Source of the DNA: an uncultured Gilliamella sp.
Lineage (GTDB): Bacteria > Pseudomonadota > Gammaproteobacteria > Enterobacterales > Orbaceae
Reading direction: 5' to 3'
DNA: 46,760 nucleotides
Assembly: GCA_946480175.1 (NCBI GenBank)
Contig: CAMLIK010000014.1
Span: 1-46,760 of the forward strand
Part shown: positions 1 to 11,182 of the stretch, one piece after another
Numbering within the stretch: position 1 is the stretch's first letter
Layout of the letters: each line of letters opens with the position of its first letter
Notes under the pieces: model-generated
Told to the model about the DNA's origin: nothing
The model's input: only the letters and a program-made list of their open reading frames with translations
The model's database searches: none
Position numbers and translations under genes: made by a program

Positions 1-901
<901 letters not shown>

Positions 902-1030
902 TTAAATTTAGTATAAAAGGAAAAATGAATAATTACTAACCTATATTTTCCGTATTGATAAGGAAAAATTAGGCATAATAAGGAAAATTTCATTAGGATA
1001 AAAGGATAAAATTCGCTTGTATTACTCCGA

Positions 1031-1065
1031 TAAAAAAATAAGCCAACCATCAATGTTGACTTATT
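1031..1065 (-). terminator. Rho-independent terminator of chaB
   Basis: Arms 1037-1047 and 1055-1065 form an 11-bp stem (one G-U on the minus transcript) with a 7-nt loop. On the minus strand it is followed by a run of Ts (1031-1036). It lies about 40 bases downstream of the chaB stop. Confidence 0.8.
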
Positions 1066-1102
1066 ATTTTTGAACCTGATTATTCATAATCGTTCGAAAC
1101 TG

Positions 1103-1330
1103 TTATTTTGTCACCCATTTACCATCTTCACCTTTGCGATACACTTTTTCAACTGCCGCCCAAGCCACTCGAAAAGCGACTTGTTCCGGATTACTGTTAT
1201 CGCGTCGTTTTTTGGGATCTTGATACTCTTTTATGGCGCTATTAAAAGCCTCTTTAAAAATATCTTGAGCATGAGCAGGTAAGACATGTCGCACTGATTC
1301 TGGTAGGTCATCTCGTGTTTGATAAGGCAT
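1103..1330 (-). CDS. chaB: ChaB family protein
   Basis: This 75-residue protein matches ChaB along its whole length (E. coli ChaB is 76 aa). It has the N-terminus MPYQTRDDLPESVRHVLP, then HAQDIFKEAFNSA, a basic KKRRDN segment and a VAWAAVEKVY block. ChaB was named as a regulator of the ChaA cation/proton antiporter in E. coli, but its biochemical role is poorly defined. No chaA is adjacent here, so it stands alone with its own terminator. The start is supported by a purine-rich stretch (aaaggggaatgtgat) just upstream on the minus strand. Confidence 0.93.
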   Translation of the reverse strand: MPYQTRDDLPESVRHVLPAHAQDIFKEAFNSAIKEYQDPKKRRDNSNPEQVAFRVAWAAVEKVYRKGEDGKWVTK

Positions 1331-1483
1331 ATCACATTCCCCTTTAAATTAATCATTCAATATGGATAATTCTAACGGTCATTGCGAACTTTAATTTAAA
1401 AACAACTGAACTTGAATTTAGTCTGATTTTACGGGAAATACAAGAACTATTAGGCAATAATTTGTCATTTAGATATAAAAGTG

Positions 1484-1515
1484 AATAAAGCGATGATAAA
1501 TTACATCGCTTTATT
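1484..1515 (-). terminator. Terminator-like hairpin downstream of acuI
   Basis: Perfect 12-bp inverted repeat, arms 1484-1495 and 1504-1515, with an 8-nt loop, lying 11 bases past the acuI stop codon. The T-tract on the minus strand is interrupted, so termination strength is uncertain. Confidence 0.65.
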
Positions 1516-1525
1516 GGTGATTTAG

Positions 1526-2521
1526 TTACTTATTCACATCAACCACAAAACGACCTTTAATTTTACCGGCGATCATTTCAGCGGCAACATCGGTGCATTC
1601 ATTTAAGGTGATGGTGTTAGCTATATGTGAATATAGCTGTTCGTCCATATTTTGCGCAATTAATTGCCAAGCCGCAATCCGTTTATCATAACTGGCCATC
1701 ACACTATCAACGCCGGCTAATGTTACTCCGCGTAAAATAAATGGTGCAACCGTGGCCGGTAAATCCATACCCTGAGCAAGACCACAGCAGGCGACAATAC
1801 CACCATATTGGGTTTGAGCACAAATATTGGCTAAAGTGTAAGAACCTACCACATCGATCGCTGCTGACCATAACTCTTTTTGTAATGGTCGATTAGGCTC
1901 TTTCAAAGATTGACCATTAATGATTTCAACAGCACCGAGTTTATGCAGATAATCTTCATCAGTCACTTTACCGGTAGAAGCGGTTACCTGATAGCCTAAC
2001 TTACTCAGTAGCGCAACCGCAACCGAACCAACACCACCTGTTGCACCAGTAACTAAAACCTTGCCATCATCTACTTTAACACCAAAATCAACAATACGCT
2101 TAACACATAAAGCTGCCGTATATCCCGCAGTACCGATAATCATCGATTGATAAGGGGTAAGATTTTTGGGTAAAGGGATTAACCAATCCGATTTTAAATA
2201 GGCATATTGAGCATAACATCCCCAATGCGTTTCACCACATCCCCAACCATTCAAGATAACTAAATCACCGGCTTGATAACGACCATTTTGACATTCAATA
2301 ACGGTGCCTACTCCGTCAATTCCGGGAACCATTGGCCATTGTCTAATAATAGGACTTTTATTGGTCAATGCTAACGCATCTTTGTAATTGATACTTGAAT
2401 ATTGAATTTGAACTAAAGTATCACCTTGTTGTTGTAATAATTGTTGTTTGGTTAAGGTTTTTAATGAATGTGAAACCCCATTAACCTCATCTTTTTCTAA
2501 AATAAGAGCTTTGAATGACAT
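1526..2521 (-). CDS. acuI: Acrylyl-CoA reductase / YhdH-type quinone oxidoreductase
   Basis: 331-residue zinc-independent medium-chain dehydrogenase/reductase. It has the GroES-like N-terminal half with SSINYKDALA and the PGIDGVGTV block. The Rossmann half carries GATGGVGSVAVALL, the nucleotide-binding loop, preceded by IIGTAGYTAALCV. These blocks match E. coli AcuI (YhdH, 324 aa) closely. The family reduces acrylyl-CoA to propionyl-CoA with NADPH and probably detoxifies reactive enoyl-CoA. The zinc-ligand cysteines of true alcohol dehydrogenases are absent, as expected. It is a single-gene unit bounded by hairpins at both ends. The start at 2521 begins MSFKALILEK and follows aaggattcatt on the minus strand. 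Confidence 0.93.
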   Translation of the reverse strand: MSFKALILEKDEVNGVSHSLKTLTKQQLLQQQGDTLVQIQYSSINYKDALALTNKSPIIRQWPMVPGIDGVGTVIECQNGRYQAGDLVILNGWGCGETHWGCYAQYAYLKSDWLIPLPKNLTPYQSMIIGTAGYTAALCVKRIVDFGVKVDDGKVLVTGATGGVGSVAVALLSKLGYQVTASTGKVTDEDYLHKLGAVEIINGQSLKEPNRPLQKELWSAAIDVVGSYTLANICAQTQYGGIVACCGLAQGMDLPATVAPFILRGVTLAGVDSVMASYDKRIAAWQLIAQNMDEQLYSHIANTITLNECTDVAAEMIAGKIKGRFVVDVNK

Positions 2522-2610
2522 AATGAATCCTTAATGCAGCTAGTAATAAAATCATAATAAATAGTCGAACTATCAAATGCAATAATTTGCCATTAATCAC
2601 TTTATTCAAT

Positions 2611-2639
2611 TAATAAAAAGCCTGATAGTTATCAGGCTT
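2611..2639 (-). terminator. Rho-independent terminator of sstT
   Basis: A 9-bp perfect stem (2618-2626 with 2631-2639) and 4-nt loop lie just past the sstT stop. On the minus strand the stem runs into TTTTTATTA. Confidence 0.85.
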
Positions 2640-2676
2640 AATAGTAAAGGTTCGCCAGTTTTGGCATAAAACAGAA

Positions 2677-3909
2677 TTATTTTGTTTTTCGGCGTTTTAC
2701 TTTTTCGGAAACTGCACCAATAAAAACAACATCACTTGATGAATTAAGAGCAGTTTCAACTGAGTCTTGAATGACGCCAATCGCAATACCGATACCAATA
2801 ACTTTTGCTGAAATTTCGTTAGGTATACCAAACATACTACAAGCTACTGGAATAAGTAGTAACGAACCACCCGCAATACCCGATGCACCACAAGCACAAA
2901 CACTGGCGACAATACAAAGTAACACCGCAGAAAAAATATCAATATCCATACCCATTGAGTATACAGTTGCTAAGGTCAAAACGGTAATAGTAACGGCAGC
3001 GCCAGACATATTAATAGTCGCCCCTAGCGGTACGGCAACCGAATAGGTATCTTCATCCATTTTTAATTTTCGACAAATTTCCATATTAACTGGAATATTT
3101 GCTGCCGAACTACGAGTAAAAAAGGCTGGAATAGCACTTTCTTTTAATGAGGTAAACACTAATGGATATGGATTTTTACGCATCACCAAAAATGCCAATA
3201 GTGGATTAATAATTAACGCAACTATCAACATACATGAAACTAACACGATCAATAAATGTGCATACTTAGTAAGCTCACCAAAACCTGTTTCAGCCAAGGT
3301 AGAAGCAACTAAACCAAATACACCAATTGGCGCAAATCGAATAATAATTTTAACAATAAACGAAATAGCTAAGGAGAGATCGTTCATCATTGTTTTGGTG
3401 GTTTCGCTTGAGTGTCTTAATGCAACTCCAATACCTACCCCCCAAATAATAAGGCCGATATAGTTAGCATTAACTAGTGCATTGATTGGATTGTCTATCA
3501 TCCTATCTAATAACGTTTTTAATACTTCAATTACACTTCCCGGCGGGGTTAATTTACTTTTATCAATTGAATCCCCCAACGAAATTTGTGAAGGAAAAAT
3601 AAAACTGGCTACTGTTGCCAATAATGCTGCCAACATCATACCAGCAAAATAAAGTGCAAGTAATTCACCCATATTGGCACGTTTGCCATGTTGATGATTC
3701 GAAATTGAAGCAATAACTAAAATGATAACCAAAATTGGCGCCACTGATTTCAACGCATTAATAAATAATGATCCAATAAAGGACATATCTAATGCAACTT
3801 TTGTAGAAACCGCTGCTAACGCGATACCTAAAAGCAAACCTAAAACAATTTGTGGAATTAGCCCTACTTTAAAATAAAAACGAACCAAAGGATTGGTTGA
3901 ATGAGTCAT
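2677..3909 (-). CDS. sstT: Serine/threonine:Na+ symporter SstT
   Basis: 410-residue inner-membrane protein of the dicarboxylate/amino acid:cation symporter (DAACS) family, close to the 414 aa of E. coli SstT. Visible family blocks are the hydrophobic N-terminus, a serine-rich reentrant segment TRSSAANIPVNMEICR, the Na+/substrate motif GATINMSGAA, and the C-terminal GIAIGVIQDSVETALNSSSD. It imports serine and threonine driven by Na+. It is transcribed alone, divergently from the aldo/keto reductase. The ATG at 3909 follows aaggaaaaacc, a good ribosome site. Confidence 0.95.
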   Translation of the reverse strand: MTHSTNPLVRFYFKVGLIPQIVLGLLLGIALAAVSTKVALDMSFIGSLFINALKSVAPILVIILVIASISNHQHGKRANMGELLALYFAGMMLAALLATVASFIFPSQISLGDSIDKSKLTPPGSVIEVLKTLLDRMIDNPINALVNANYIGLIIWGVGIGVALRHSSETTKTMMNDLSLAISFIVKIIIRFAPIGVFGLVASTLAETGFGELTKYAHLLIVLVSCMLIVALIINPLLAFLVMRKNPYPLVFTSLKESAIPAFFTRSSAANIPVNMEICRKLKMDEDTYSVAVPLGATINMSGAAVTITVLTLATVYSMGMDIDIFSAVLLCIVASVCACGASGIAGGSLLLIPVACSMFGIPNEISAKVIGIGIAIGVIQDSVETALNSSSDVVFIGAVSEKVKRRKTK

Positions 3910-5122
<1,213 letters not shown>

Positions 5123-5153
5123 TTTTAAAATAGTTATTATATGTAGAAAAGTT

Positions 5154-5191
5154 ATAAAAAAAGCCGATATTTAACATACAATATCGGCTTT
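5154..5191 (-). terminator. Terminator between aldo/keto reductase and autotransporter
   Basis: Perfect 12-bp stem (5160-5171 with 5180-5191), 8-nt loop. The minus-strand side is followed by a run of T, so it best serves the autotransporter. It may also act weakly on the convergent aldo/keto reductase transcript. Confidence 0.85.
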
Positions 5192-5218
5192 GTAAATTTA
5201 TTGTGATTTTTTTCACAC

Positions 5219-8200
5219 TTACCATTTAGCTCGTATGCCAACAGAAGCACTAACAGGAGCTTTCACTCTGGCATCACCACCATGAGTCCAGGTATGCCCT
5301 ATTTCGCTATATACATTGATTTGATTATTGATTTCATAACTGCCACCAATTGCTAATTCCGAACTTAAATATTTACCCCCATTACTAAATTCGCTACTAG
5401 CATTTTTACAATCAAATTTAATATGATCCGCACCATTTGGAGAATAGAAAAGGTTTACTCGTGCGTAAGGGCGCAATATAGTGTCTTGAGTTTTATAATT
5501 ACCTTCTAACCTTGTACCTAAACGGAATAACCAACTATTATTATCACTATGTTTTACGGTAGTTTTACCACTGATATGACTATCTTTTAAATCAAGCCAT
5601 TGATGGATTATTTGTGCTTGAGGCTCTAGTTTCCAATTACTCTCCATTAAAACAAAGGGTTTGCCTATTTCAATCGATGCGCTCAAACCTTTACCTTTTT
5701 GTTTACTATTTTTATTTCCATTTGGATTGAGATCAACTCGATGACGAACTCCTTGTAAAACCATATCAAAATAACTACCATCATTCTGCATATAGGTACT
5801 ATATGCAGCTAAAAAGTAAGAATTTATCTCATTTTTACCCACTCGTTTATATTTACCACTAGAGAAACCATCAACACTTAAATCACCATTTAAGTAACCA
5901 AAATAAGCCCCAATTCGCCAATCATCATTCTGCCAAATATCACTGCCTAATTGGAACCCGCTATAGTTTCCTTTGCTATGCGCATTAGCGGTGCCATTTT
6001 GTTTTAAATTCACTCGTTTGGTAATAATTCGCCCCCAACTTATTGGCGAATTCAATAATGGCACATTACCGATGCGTTGGTGCAGATTGCTCTGCATAAG
6101 ATTATCCGCAAGACGAAGCTGTGCCGCAACAGCCCCAAACAATGGAACCTCTTTACGATAGGTTATCTGAGGTACCGGTTTGCCTGGTTCAGGGTCAATA
6201 GTTGGGTTGGTTGGATTGGTTGGATTGGTTGGATTGGTTGGATTGGTTGGATTGGTCGGATCCGTCGGGTTAGTTGGATTCGTTGGATTGGTCGGATCCG
6301 TCGGGTTAGTTGGATTAGTCGGATTCGTTGGATTGGTCGGATCCGTCGGATCCGTTGGATCCGTTGGGTTCGTTGGATTAGTCGGATCCGTTGGATTCGT
6401 TGGATTGGTCGGATCCGTTGGGTTCGTTGGATTCGTTGGATTGGTCGGATCCGTCGGGTTAGTTGGATTCGTTGGGTTCGTTGGATTAGTCGGATCCGTT
6501 GGATTCGTTGGATTCGTTGGGTTCGTTGGATTAGTCGGATCCGTTGGGTTCGTTGGGTTCGTTGGATTCGTTGGATTGGTCGGATCCGTTGGGTTAGTTG
6601 GATTCGTTGGATTGGTCGGATCCGTCGGGTTAGTTGGATTCGTTGGGTTCGTTGGATTAGTCGGATCCGTTGGATTCGTTGGGTTCGTTGGATTAGTCGG
6701 ATCTGTTGGGTTAGTTGGATTCGTTGGATTGGTCGGATCTGTTGGGTTAGTTGGATTCGTTGGATTGGTCGGATCCGTCGGGTTAGTTGGATTCGTTGGG
6801 TTATGCGGTAAGTAAGAACGCAAATACCAGTTATTATTTTGGTTATTAATATCACCTTTATGTAAATAATATTCATAAGCACCGACATCTAAATGTTCTG
6901 TTTGCATTCTAAATGCATCATTACTACTGGTACCGCCAACATGGATTAATTCAATACCATTGGTATTACCTGTATCAGCACCTAAACCATTAATATCATT
7001 GATTTGTATCCATGTGTTGCCTGAAACATTACCATTTACTAGTAAGCGATCGGTAGCACTATCACTATCTTGAAGGACTGTATCAAAAATTATTTTACCG
7101 CCATTGCCTATATAATCGCCTGTAACCGTTAAACGGTCACCTGTAAAAGCATTATTAAGATTAATTGAACCAGCGTTATTGACGCTACCAGTAATTATAG
7201 ATTGGTGCAGACCTGATTGCAGTTCAACTATTGAGCCAGAATCAAGCGTCAAATTATCTGTATTTAAATTACCGCTTAACGTTAGTTTACCGCTACCGCT
7301 CAAATTAATATTTTCCCAACCCAAAATAGCCACATTATTTAGCGAACCATCAGAGGTGGATGATCCAATAAGATGCGTATTCAAATTTAGCGTATCAATA
7401 TCAGAAGAGCCTGCAACACGAGTAAATTTATTACCGCCATCAACCATAATCAGTTGCGATATATCTGCACCTTCATTAATAAACAGGGTATCATTACCAG
7501 TTCCAAGTACAATTTTACCACTGATTTTTGCACCATCATTTAAAGAGACTATAGAATCTGTTTTATCATTTTTAATCGCAATACCGCTAGCCGATGAAAC
7601 ATCAGCACCTTGATTCAGATTTATATAGGTTTTAATCCCTTCGCCACCATTGCTATTTATGGCTATTCCGGATGTACTATTGTTGGCGATTACTTTACTT
7701 GATATATCGATTTTGGTGTTACCACTAGCATTATTAAATACAGAAATCCCCTTATCAAAGCCACTAATAACCCCATTTGTTTGTTGCAATAATAGATCCT
7801 GTGCGCTACCATAATTAGCGGCAACAATTCCAGAACCACCTATACCAGAGACATCGCCATCAATAAAAATCTCGGTCGAGCGCTGACCTCGATTTACCAA
7901 ATTTACACCATTATTTCCACCTTGAATAACACTATTAGTGGTTTGCTTAAATATTAACTCACTAGTGTTAAACTCATTACCCGCCATAACGGCATCTACA
8001 TTTCTGCTCGTAACTTTACCCGCAATTTTAATAGTAGTTAACCCATGGCCACTATTAGTAAGATTAAAGCCACTAGTTTGCCCAATAATCTCACTATCTT
8101 CAGTTTGATTGACAATTAAATCGGAGCTAGATGAGCCATTATTCACCCAAACACTGTCATTATTACTTACGACTTTACCCGCTAAACTGATTAGTGTTGA

Positions 8201-10696
8201 ACGTTGCCCATCATTAGATAGATTGATTCCATAATTATTGGCATTGATTTCACCTCCTGCTTGAATAATATTAATCTCCTTACCATTACCTCTAATTTCC
8301 GCAGTAATCCCATCTTTCTCCTCAGCGACTATTTTACTTTTTGTAGTGATATTCGTTGCACCTTGACCTGTACTGATTATATTTATTCCATTTTGCTTTC
8401 CTTGAATATTACCAATTATTTGATCAATTTTGATATCATTTGTATTTTCATAATTTACTACAGTTATTCCATCATTCTGTGAGCCAATAACGTTACCAGA
8501 AACACTTACCGACGTAGTACCTTTACCACTATTAAACAAAATAATTCCATAAGCGTTACCTTTAATATTCCCACTGTTTTGAGAAACCGTAATACCTTGA
8601 CTATTTTCACCATTAACTACTAAAATACCATTACTTTGAGTACCTATAATGTCGCCATCTGCTGTTATTGTCGTGGTATTAACTCCATTATTATCAATAT
8701 TTATTCCGTCTAATTTACCTTGAATACTTCCTCCAGACTGAGTAACACTTGCTTCTTGGCTATGTCTATAGTTGTTAATATAGATACCATAATGCTGACC
8801 ACCAATAACATCACCATTGGTATCAACAGTGGTTGACCCTGTGCCATAATTTGTTAAAGAAATTCCATTTTGACCACCTTGGATACGCCCTGATTCTTGT
8901 TTAACTATAATATTTTGGGTATTTGTTTGAATCGTGGCATTGATACCATTGCCATTTTCACCAATCACTTTGCCTGTGGTAGAGATAATTGTTGAACCTG
9001 TTCCATTATGGTTAACATTAATACCATCTGTATTACCATGAATTTCACCTGATGCTTGAGAAATAGTAATATCCTTGGTATTAGTGTCAGTAGCAGCTAT
9101 AATGCCAGAATTAATATTGCCAGTAACATTGCCTTTGATAGTTACATTAGAAGAACCAGTACCTCTATGGGTAATATTGATACCAGCGTTTTGACCATAA
9201 ATCGCGCCACCATTTTGATTGACAATGAGATCACGAGTATTAGTTTCATTGATTATACGAAGCCCATCATCCCCAGAACCTGTCACTGTACCATTAGTGT
9301 TAATTTCGCTTGAACCATTACCTTGATTAGTTAGAATCATGCCATAACTTAACCCTCTGATATTACCATTTGACTGTTCAACCTTTAAACCAGTCGTGTT
9401 TACCCCACTAAATACAGACATACCTTTTTGTTGTTGGCCTTCAATATCACCCATAATAGAAATGGACGTTGTTTCATTGCCATTATTAATAATATCAACA
9501 CCAGATCCTTTTCCTATAATGGAACCTGCTACCTGATTAAAGGTTAATTTGTGTGTATTCGCAAAATTAGTAATAGATACCCCAGAACTTTGATTAGCCA
9601 CTATCTTACCGGACGTTGTGACTATCGTTGAACCATTGCCACTATTAACAGCATTGATGCCGTTTGCCAAACCATTGATCTCGCCTGATTTCTGACTAAT
9701 GGTTAAATCATGAGTGTTGGAATTGTTATTGGCGAAAAGACCGTCATTTTGTTTACCGACAACTTTTCCAGCCACCGTGATAGTAGTTGAACCATTACCA
9801 AAATTATTTGCTTTGATTCCATTAAACGCGCCTGAAATTAAACCACGATCTTGCGAAATAGTTAAATCGCCTGCATTTTGTTCGTTAGTTGCATTAATCC
9901 CTTCTTTCTCATCACCAATGACATTGTCATTAGTATCAATATTTAATTTGCCTTTTCCTTTATTATCAGCATTAATACCATTTTTTTTGCCATGAATATC
10001 ACCCGATGATTGAATTATATTTAATCCCTGAGTATCTCCATCATTCACAGCCAAAATACCATCAAGATCATCACCAACCACAGAGCCAATGGTCGATATC
10101 GTTGTGGTACCATGACCATAATTAACCGCATTAATTCCATTTGATTTTCCATGGATACTGGCATCAATAAGCTCCATGATATCTAAATCATGTGTATTAT
10201 TTGAATTTACTACATGTAAACCATCATTTTGCTTACCCGTGACATCACCCGAAATATTAATCGTTGTAGAGCCAGAACCATTATGGACAAGATTGATTCC
10301 ATTTTTACCACCAATAACCTCACCAGCATACTGAGTTAAACTAAGGTTATCAATATTATTATCACTCATGTATCTATAACCATCATCATTAGACTCAACA
10401 TGATCAGGAATATTTAACTCTATGGAATGACTAAAAGTAGATATATTAAAAAAAGGGTTAATAGAATTACTAACGAAATCATTATTCGTTAGTTGATAAG
10501 TAACATTTTGGGTAAATAGGTTATTGAAAGGTGAGTTCTCATATTGGGCATAGCTAGCTGGAGTTATGGCTAAAGTTAAACCAGCAACTGATAATAAATT
10601 AATCAGAAATAATCGTCCTTTAGATTGCGATTTTTCTGATGCCACTACATAAGCTTGACGACGTGCATTCCAAACTAACTTATATATTTTATTCAT
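5219..10696 (-). CDS. Giant repeat-rich autotransporter adhesin (type Va secretion)
   Basis: About 1825 residues. It starts MNKIYKLVWNARRQAYVVAS, the extended signal peptide region (ESPR) of large autotransporters, then a hydrophobic core ending ASYAQ. Residues about 125-1025 hold roughly 17 copies of a 53-residue repeat with alternating GxxNGIN and GxVxGxxxDGI half-units, a pattern expected to fold as a beta-helix. A non-repeated stretch follows, then a Pro-Thr-Asn/Asp linker (about 1297-1500) and a C-terminal beta-barrel of about 300 residues ending in Trp (VGIRAKW). The passenger should be exported by Sec and displayed on the cell surface, probably for adhesion or aggregation; the ligand is unknown. 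The start at 10696 is preferred over an in-frame codon at 10741 because GAGAGGAAATA precedes it and the ESPR begins there. No passenger-cleavage protease is encoded nearby. Confidence 0.93.
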   Translation of the reverse strand: MNKIYKLVWNARRQAYVVASEKSQSKGRLFLINLLSVAGLTLAITPASYAQYENSPFNNLFTQNVTYQLTNNDFVSNSINPFFNISTFSHSIELNIPDHVESNDDGYRYMSDNNIDNLSLTQYAGEVIGGKNGINLVHNGSGSTTINISGDVTGKQNDGLHVVNSNNTHDLDIMELIDASIHGKSNGINAVNYGHGTTTISTIGSVVGDDLDGILAVNDGDTQGLNIIQSSGDIHGKKNGINADNKGKGKLNIDTNDNVIGDEKEGINATNEQNAGDLTISQDRGLISGAFNGIKANNFGNGSTTITVAGKVVGKQNDGLFANNNSNTHDLTISQKSGEINGLANGINAVNSGNGSTIVTTSGKIVANQSSGVSITNFANTHKLTFNQVAGSIIGKGSGVDIINNGNETTSISIMGDIEGQQQKGMSVFSGVNTTGLKVEQSNGNIRGLSYGMILTNQGNGSSEINTNGTVTGSGDDGLRIINETNTRDLIVNQNGGAIYGQNAGINITHRGTGSSNVTIKGNVTGNINSGIIAATDTNTKDITISQASGEIHGNTDGINVNHNGTGSTIISTTGKVIGENGNGINATIQTNTQNIIVKQESGRIQGGQNGISLTNYGTGSTTVDTNGDVIGGQHYGIYINNYRHSQEASVTQSGGSIQGKLDGINIDNNGVNTTTITADGDIIGTQSNGILVVNGENSQGITVSQNSGNIKGNAYGIILFNSGKGTTSVSVSGNVIGSQNDGITVVNYENTNDIKIDQIIGNIQGKQNGINIISTGQGATNITTKSKIVAEEKDGITAEIRGNGKEINIIQAGGEINANNYGINLSNDGQRSTLISLAGKVVSNNDSVWVNNGSSSSDLIVNQTEDSEIIGQTSGFNLTNSGHGLTTIKIAGKVTSRNVDAVMAGNEFNTSELIFKQTTNSVIQGGNNGVNLVNRGQRSTEIFIDGDVSGIGGSGIVAANYGSAQDLLLQQTNGVISGFDKGISVFNNASGNTKIDISSKVIANNSTSGIAINSNGGEGIKTYINLNQGADVSSASGIAIKNDKTDSIVSLNDGAKISGKIVLGTGNDTLFINEGADISQLIMVDGGNKFTRVAGSSDIDTLNLNTHLIGSSTSDGSLNNVAILGWENINLSGSGKLTLSGNLNTDNLTLDSGSIVELQSGLHQSIITGSVNNAGSINLNNAFTGDRLTVTGDYIGNGGKIIFDTVLQDSDSATDRLLVNGNVSGNTWIQINDINGLGADTGNTNGIELIHVGGTSSNDAFRMQTEHLDVGAYEYYLHKGDINNQNNNWYLRSYLPHNPTNPTNPTDPTNPTNPTNPTDPTNPTNPTNPTDPTNPTNPTNPTDPTNPTNPTNPTNPTDPTNPTNPTNPTDPTNPTNPTNPTNPTDPTNPTNPTNPTNPTDPTNPTNPTNPTNPTDPTNPTNPTNPTDPTNPTNPTDPTNPTNPTDPTDPTDPTNPTNPTNPTNPTDPTNPTNPTNPTDPTNPTNPTNPTNPTNPTNPTIDPEPGKPVPQITYRKEVPLFGAVAAQLRLADNLMQSNLHQRIGNVPLLNSPISWGRIITKRVNLKQNGTANAHSKGNYSGFQLGSDIWQNDDWRIGAYFGYLNGDLSVDGFSSGKYKRVGKNEINSYFLAAYSTYMQNDGSYFDMVLQGVRHRVDLNPNGNKNSKQKGKGLSASIEIGKPFVLMESNWKLEPQAQIIHQWLDLKDSHISGKTTVKHSDNNSWLFRLGTRLEGNYKTQDTILRPYARVNLFYSPNGADHIKFDCKNASSEFSNGGKYLSSELAIGGSYEINNQINVYSEIGHTWTHGGDARVKAPVSASVGIRAKW
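6200..6802 (-). repeat. 9-bp coding minisatellite encoding (P-T-N/D)67
   Basis: About 67 consecutive 9-bp units encode Thr-Asn-Pro or Thr-Asp-Pro inside the autotransporter. Asp units recur every three to five triplets, giving higher-order 36- and 45-bp repeats, many marked by GGATCC. The unit length is a multiple of three, so gain or loss of units keeps the frame. The product is probably an extended rigid spacer between passenger and barrel. Confidence 0.95.
7620..10325 (-). repeat. About 17 tandem 53-residue (159-bp) repeats in the autotransporter passenger
   Basis: Each unit follows the scheme [G/S]xIxGxxxGI, xxxNxGxGSTTI, GxVxGxxxDGI, NTxDLxIxQ. Seventeen units can be aligned by eye, with increasing divergence toward the C-terminal side. 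Nucleotide identity between units is low, so these are old repeats, unlike the nearly identical 9-bp units downstream. Confidence 0.85.
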
Positions 10697-11136
10697 TATT
10701 TCCTCTCCCAGAATAAGTCGATATTGGTCAAACCACATCATTATTTGAAAAATTAAATAGCGAATTAATAAGCAATAAGGATAAGTGCTTTTCTATTTGT
10801 TAATTATTGCAAAGAGATCAATGCTAATGATGGAACTTGCAAAAAATCTTAAAATAAAAGGCTTAATTTATGAAAACATGGAAAAATTAATAAATAATTT
10901 AAAGTAGAAAAAGAAAAGTTATATTGTTGATGAATTGGTCACATAAAAGAAACTAATCCAGTTTCGTATTTTTACCATATCGAAGAAAAATAGGCAATAA
11001 AAAGAATAAAATTGGTTAATATTAATAAACTAAAAATTCGTCTTGTCTTTAAGTATTTTAAATAATTATTCTAAAAAAATAGATAACTGCACATATCCAA
11101 AAAGAGATATAAATATATTGATATATAATATCGGAC
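10697..11136. other. Intergenic region upstream of the autotransporter
   Basis: About 440 bases, extremely AT-rich, with no credible ORF. It must contain the autotransporter promoter, reading leftward. I see no simple-sequence repeat or recognisable operator in it. Confidence 0.5.
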
Positions 11137-11161
11137 ACAAAAAAAGGGCCAAAAGCCCTTT
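11137..11161 (-). terminator. Rho-independent terminator of yghA
   Basis: 7-bp stem (11143-11149 with 11155-11161), 5-nt loop, followed on the minus strand by a T-rich stretch. It sits 21 bases past the stop codon. Confidence 0.85.
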
Positions 11162-11182
11162 AAATATAATAGTGAAATCACA

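Noticed and set aside
1350-1488. An open frame on the plus strand ending SLILREIQELLGNNLSFRYKSE
   Set aside because: It looks protein-like but has no ATG, GTG or TTG start in frame and no ribosome site, and it ends in the acuI terminator arm. Could be a gene remnant, but no parent gene is recognised.
5202-5217. Perfect CRP core palindrome TGTGA-N6-TCACA
   Set aside because: It lies between two convergent 3' ends, immediately past the autotransporter stop codon, with no promoter to regulate. The spacer is a T-run, so chance in AT-rich DNA is likely.
6200-6802. CRISPR array or mobile-element signature in the repeat block
   Set aside because: There are no spacers between repeats, the unit is 9 bp in frame within a coding sequence, and no cas gene is near.
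6077-6888. Three more long open frames across the autotransporter minisatellite, on both strands
   Set aside because: They arise because the 9-bp repeat has no stop codon in those frames. Their products are pure low-complexity (VGLVGSVG- or RIQRTQ-like) strings, and the real frame is fixed by the ESPR and barrel.
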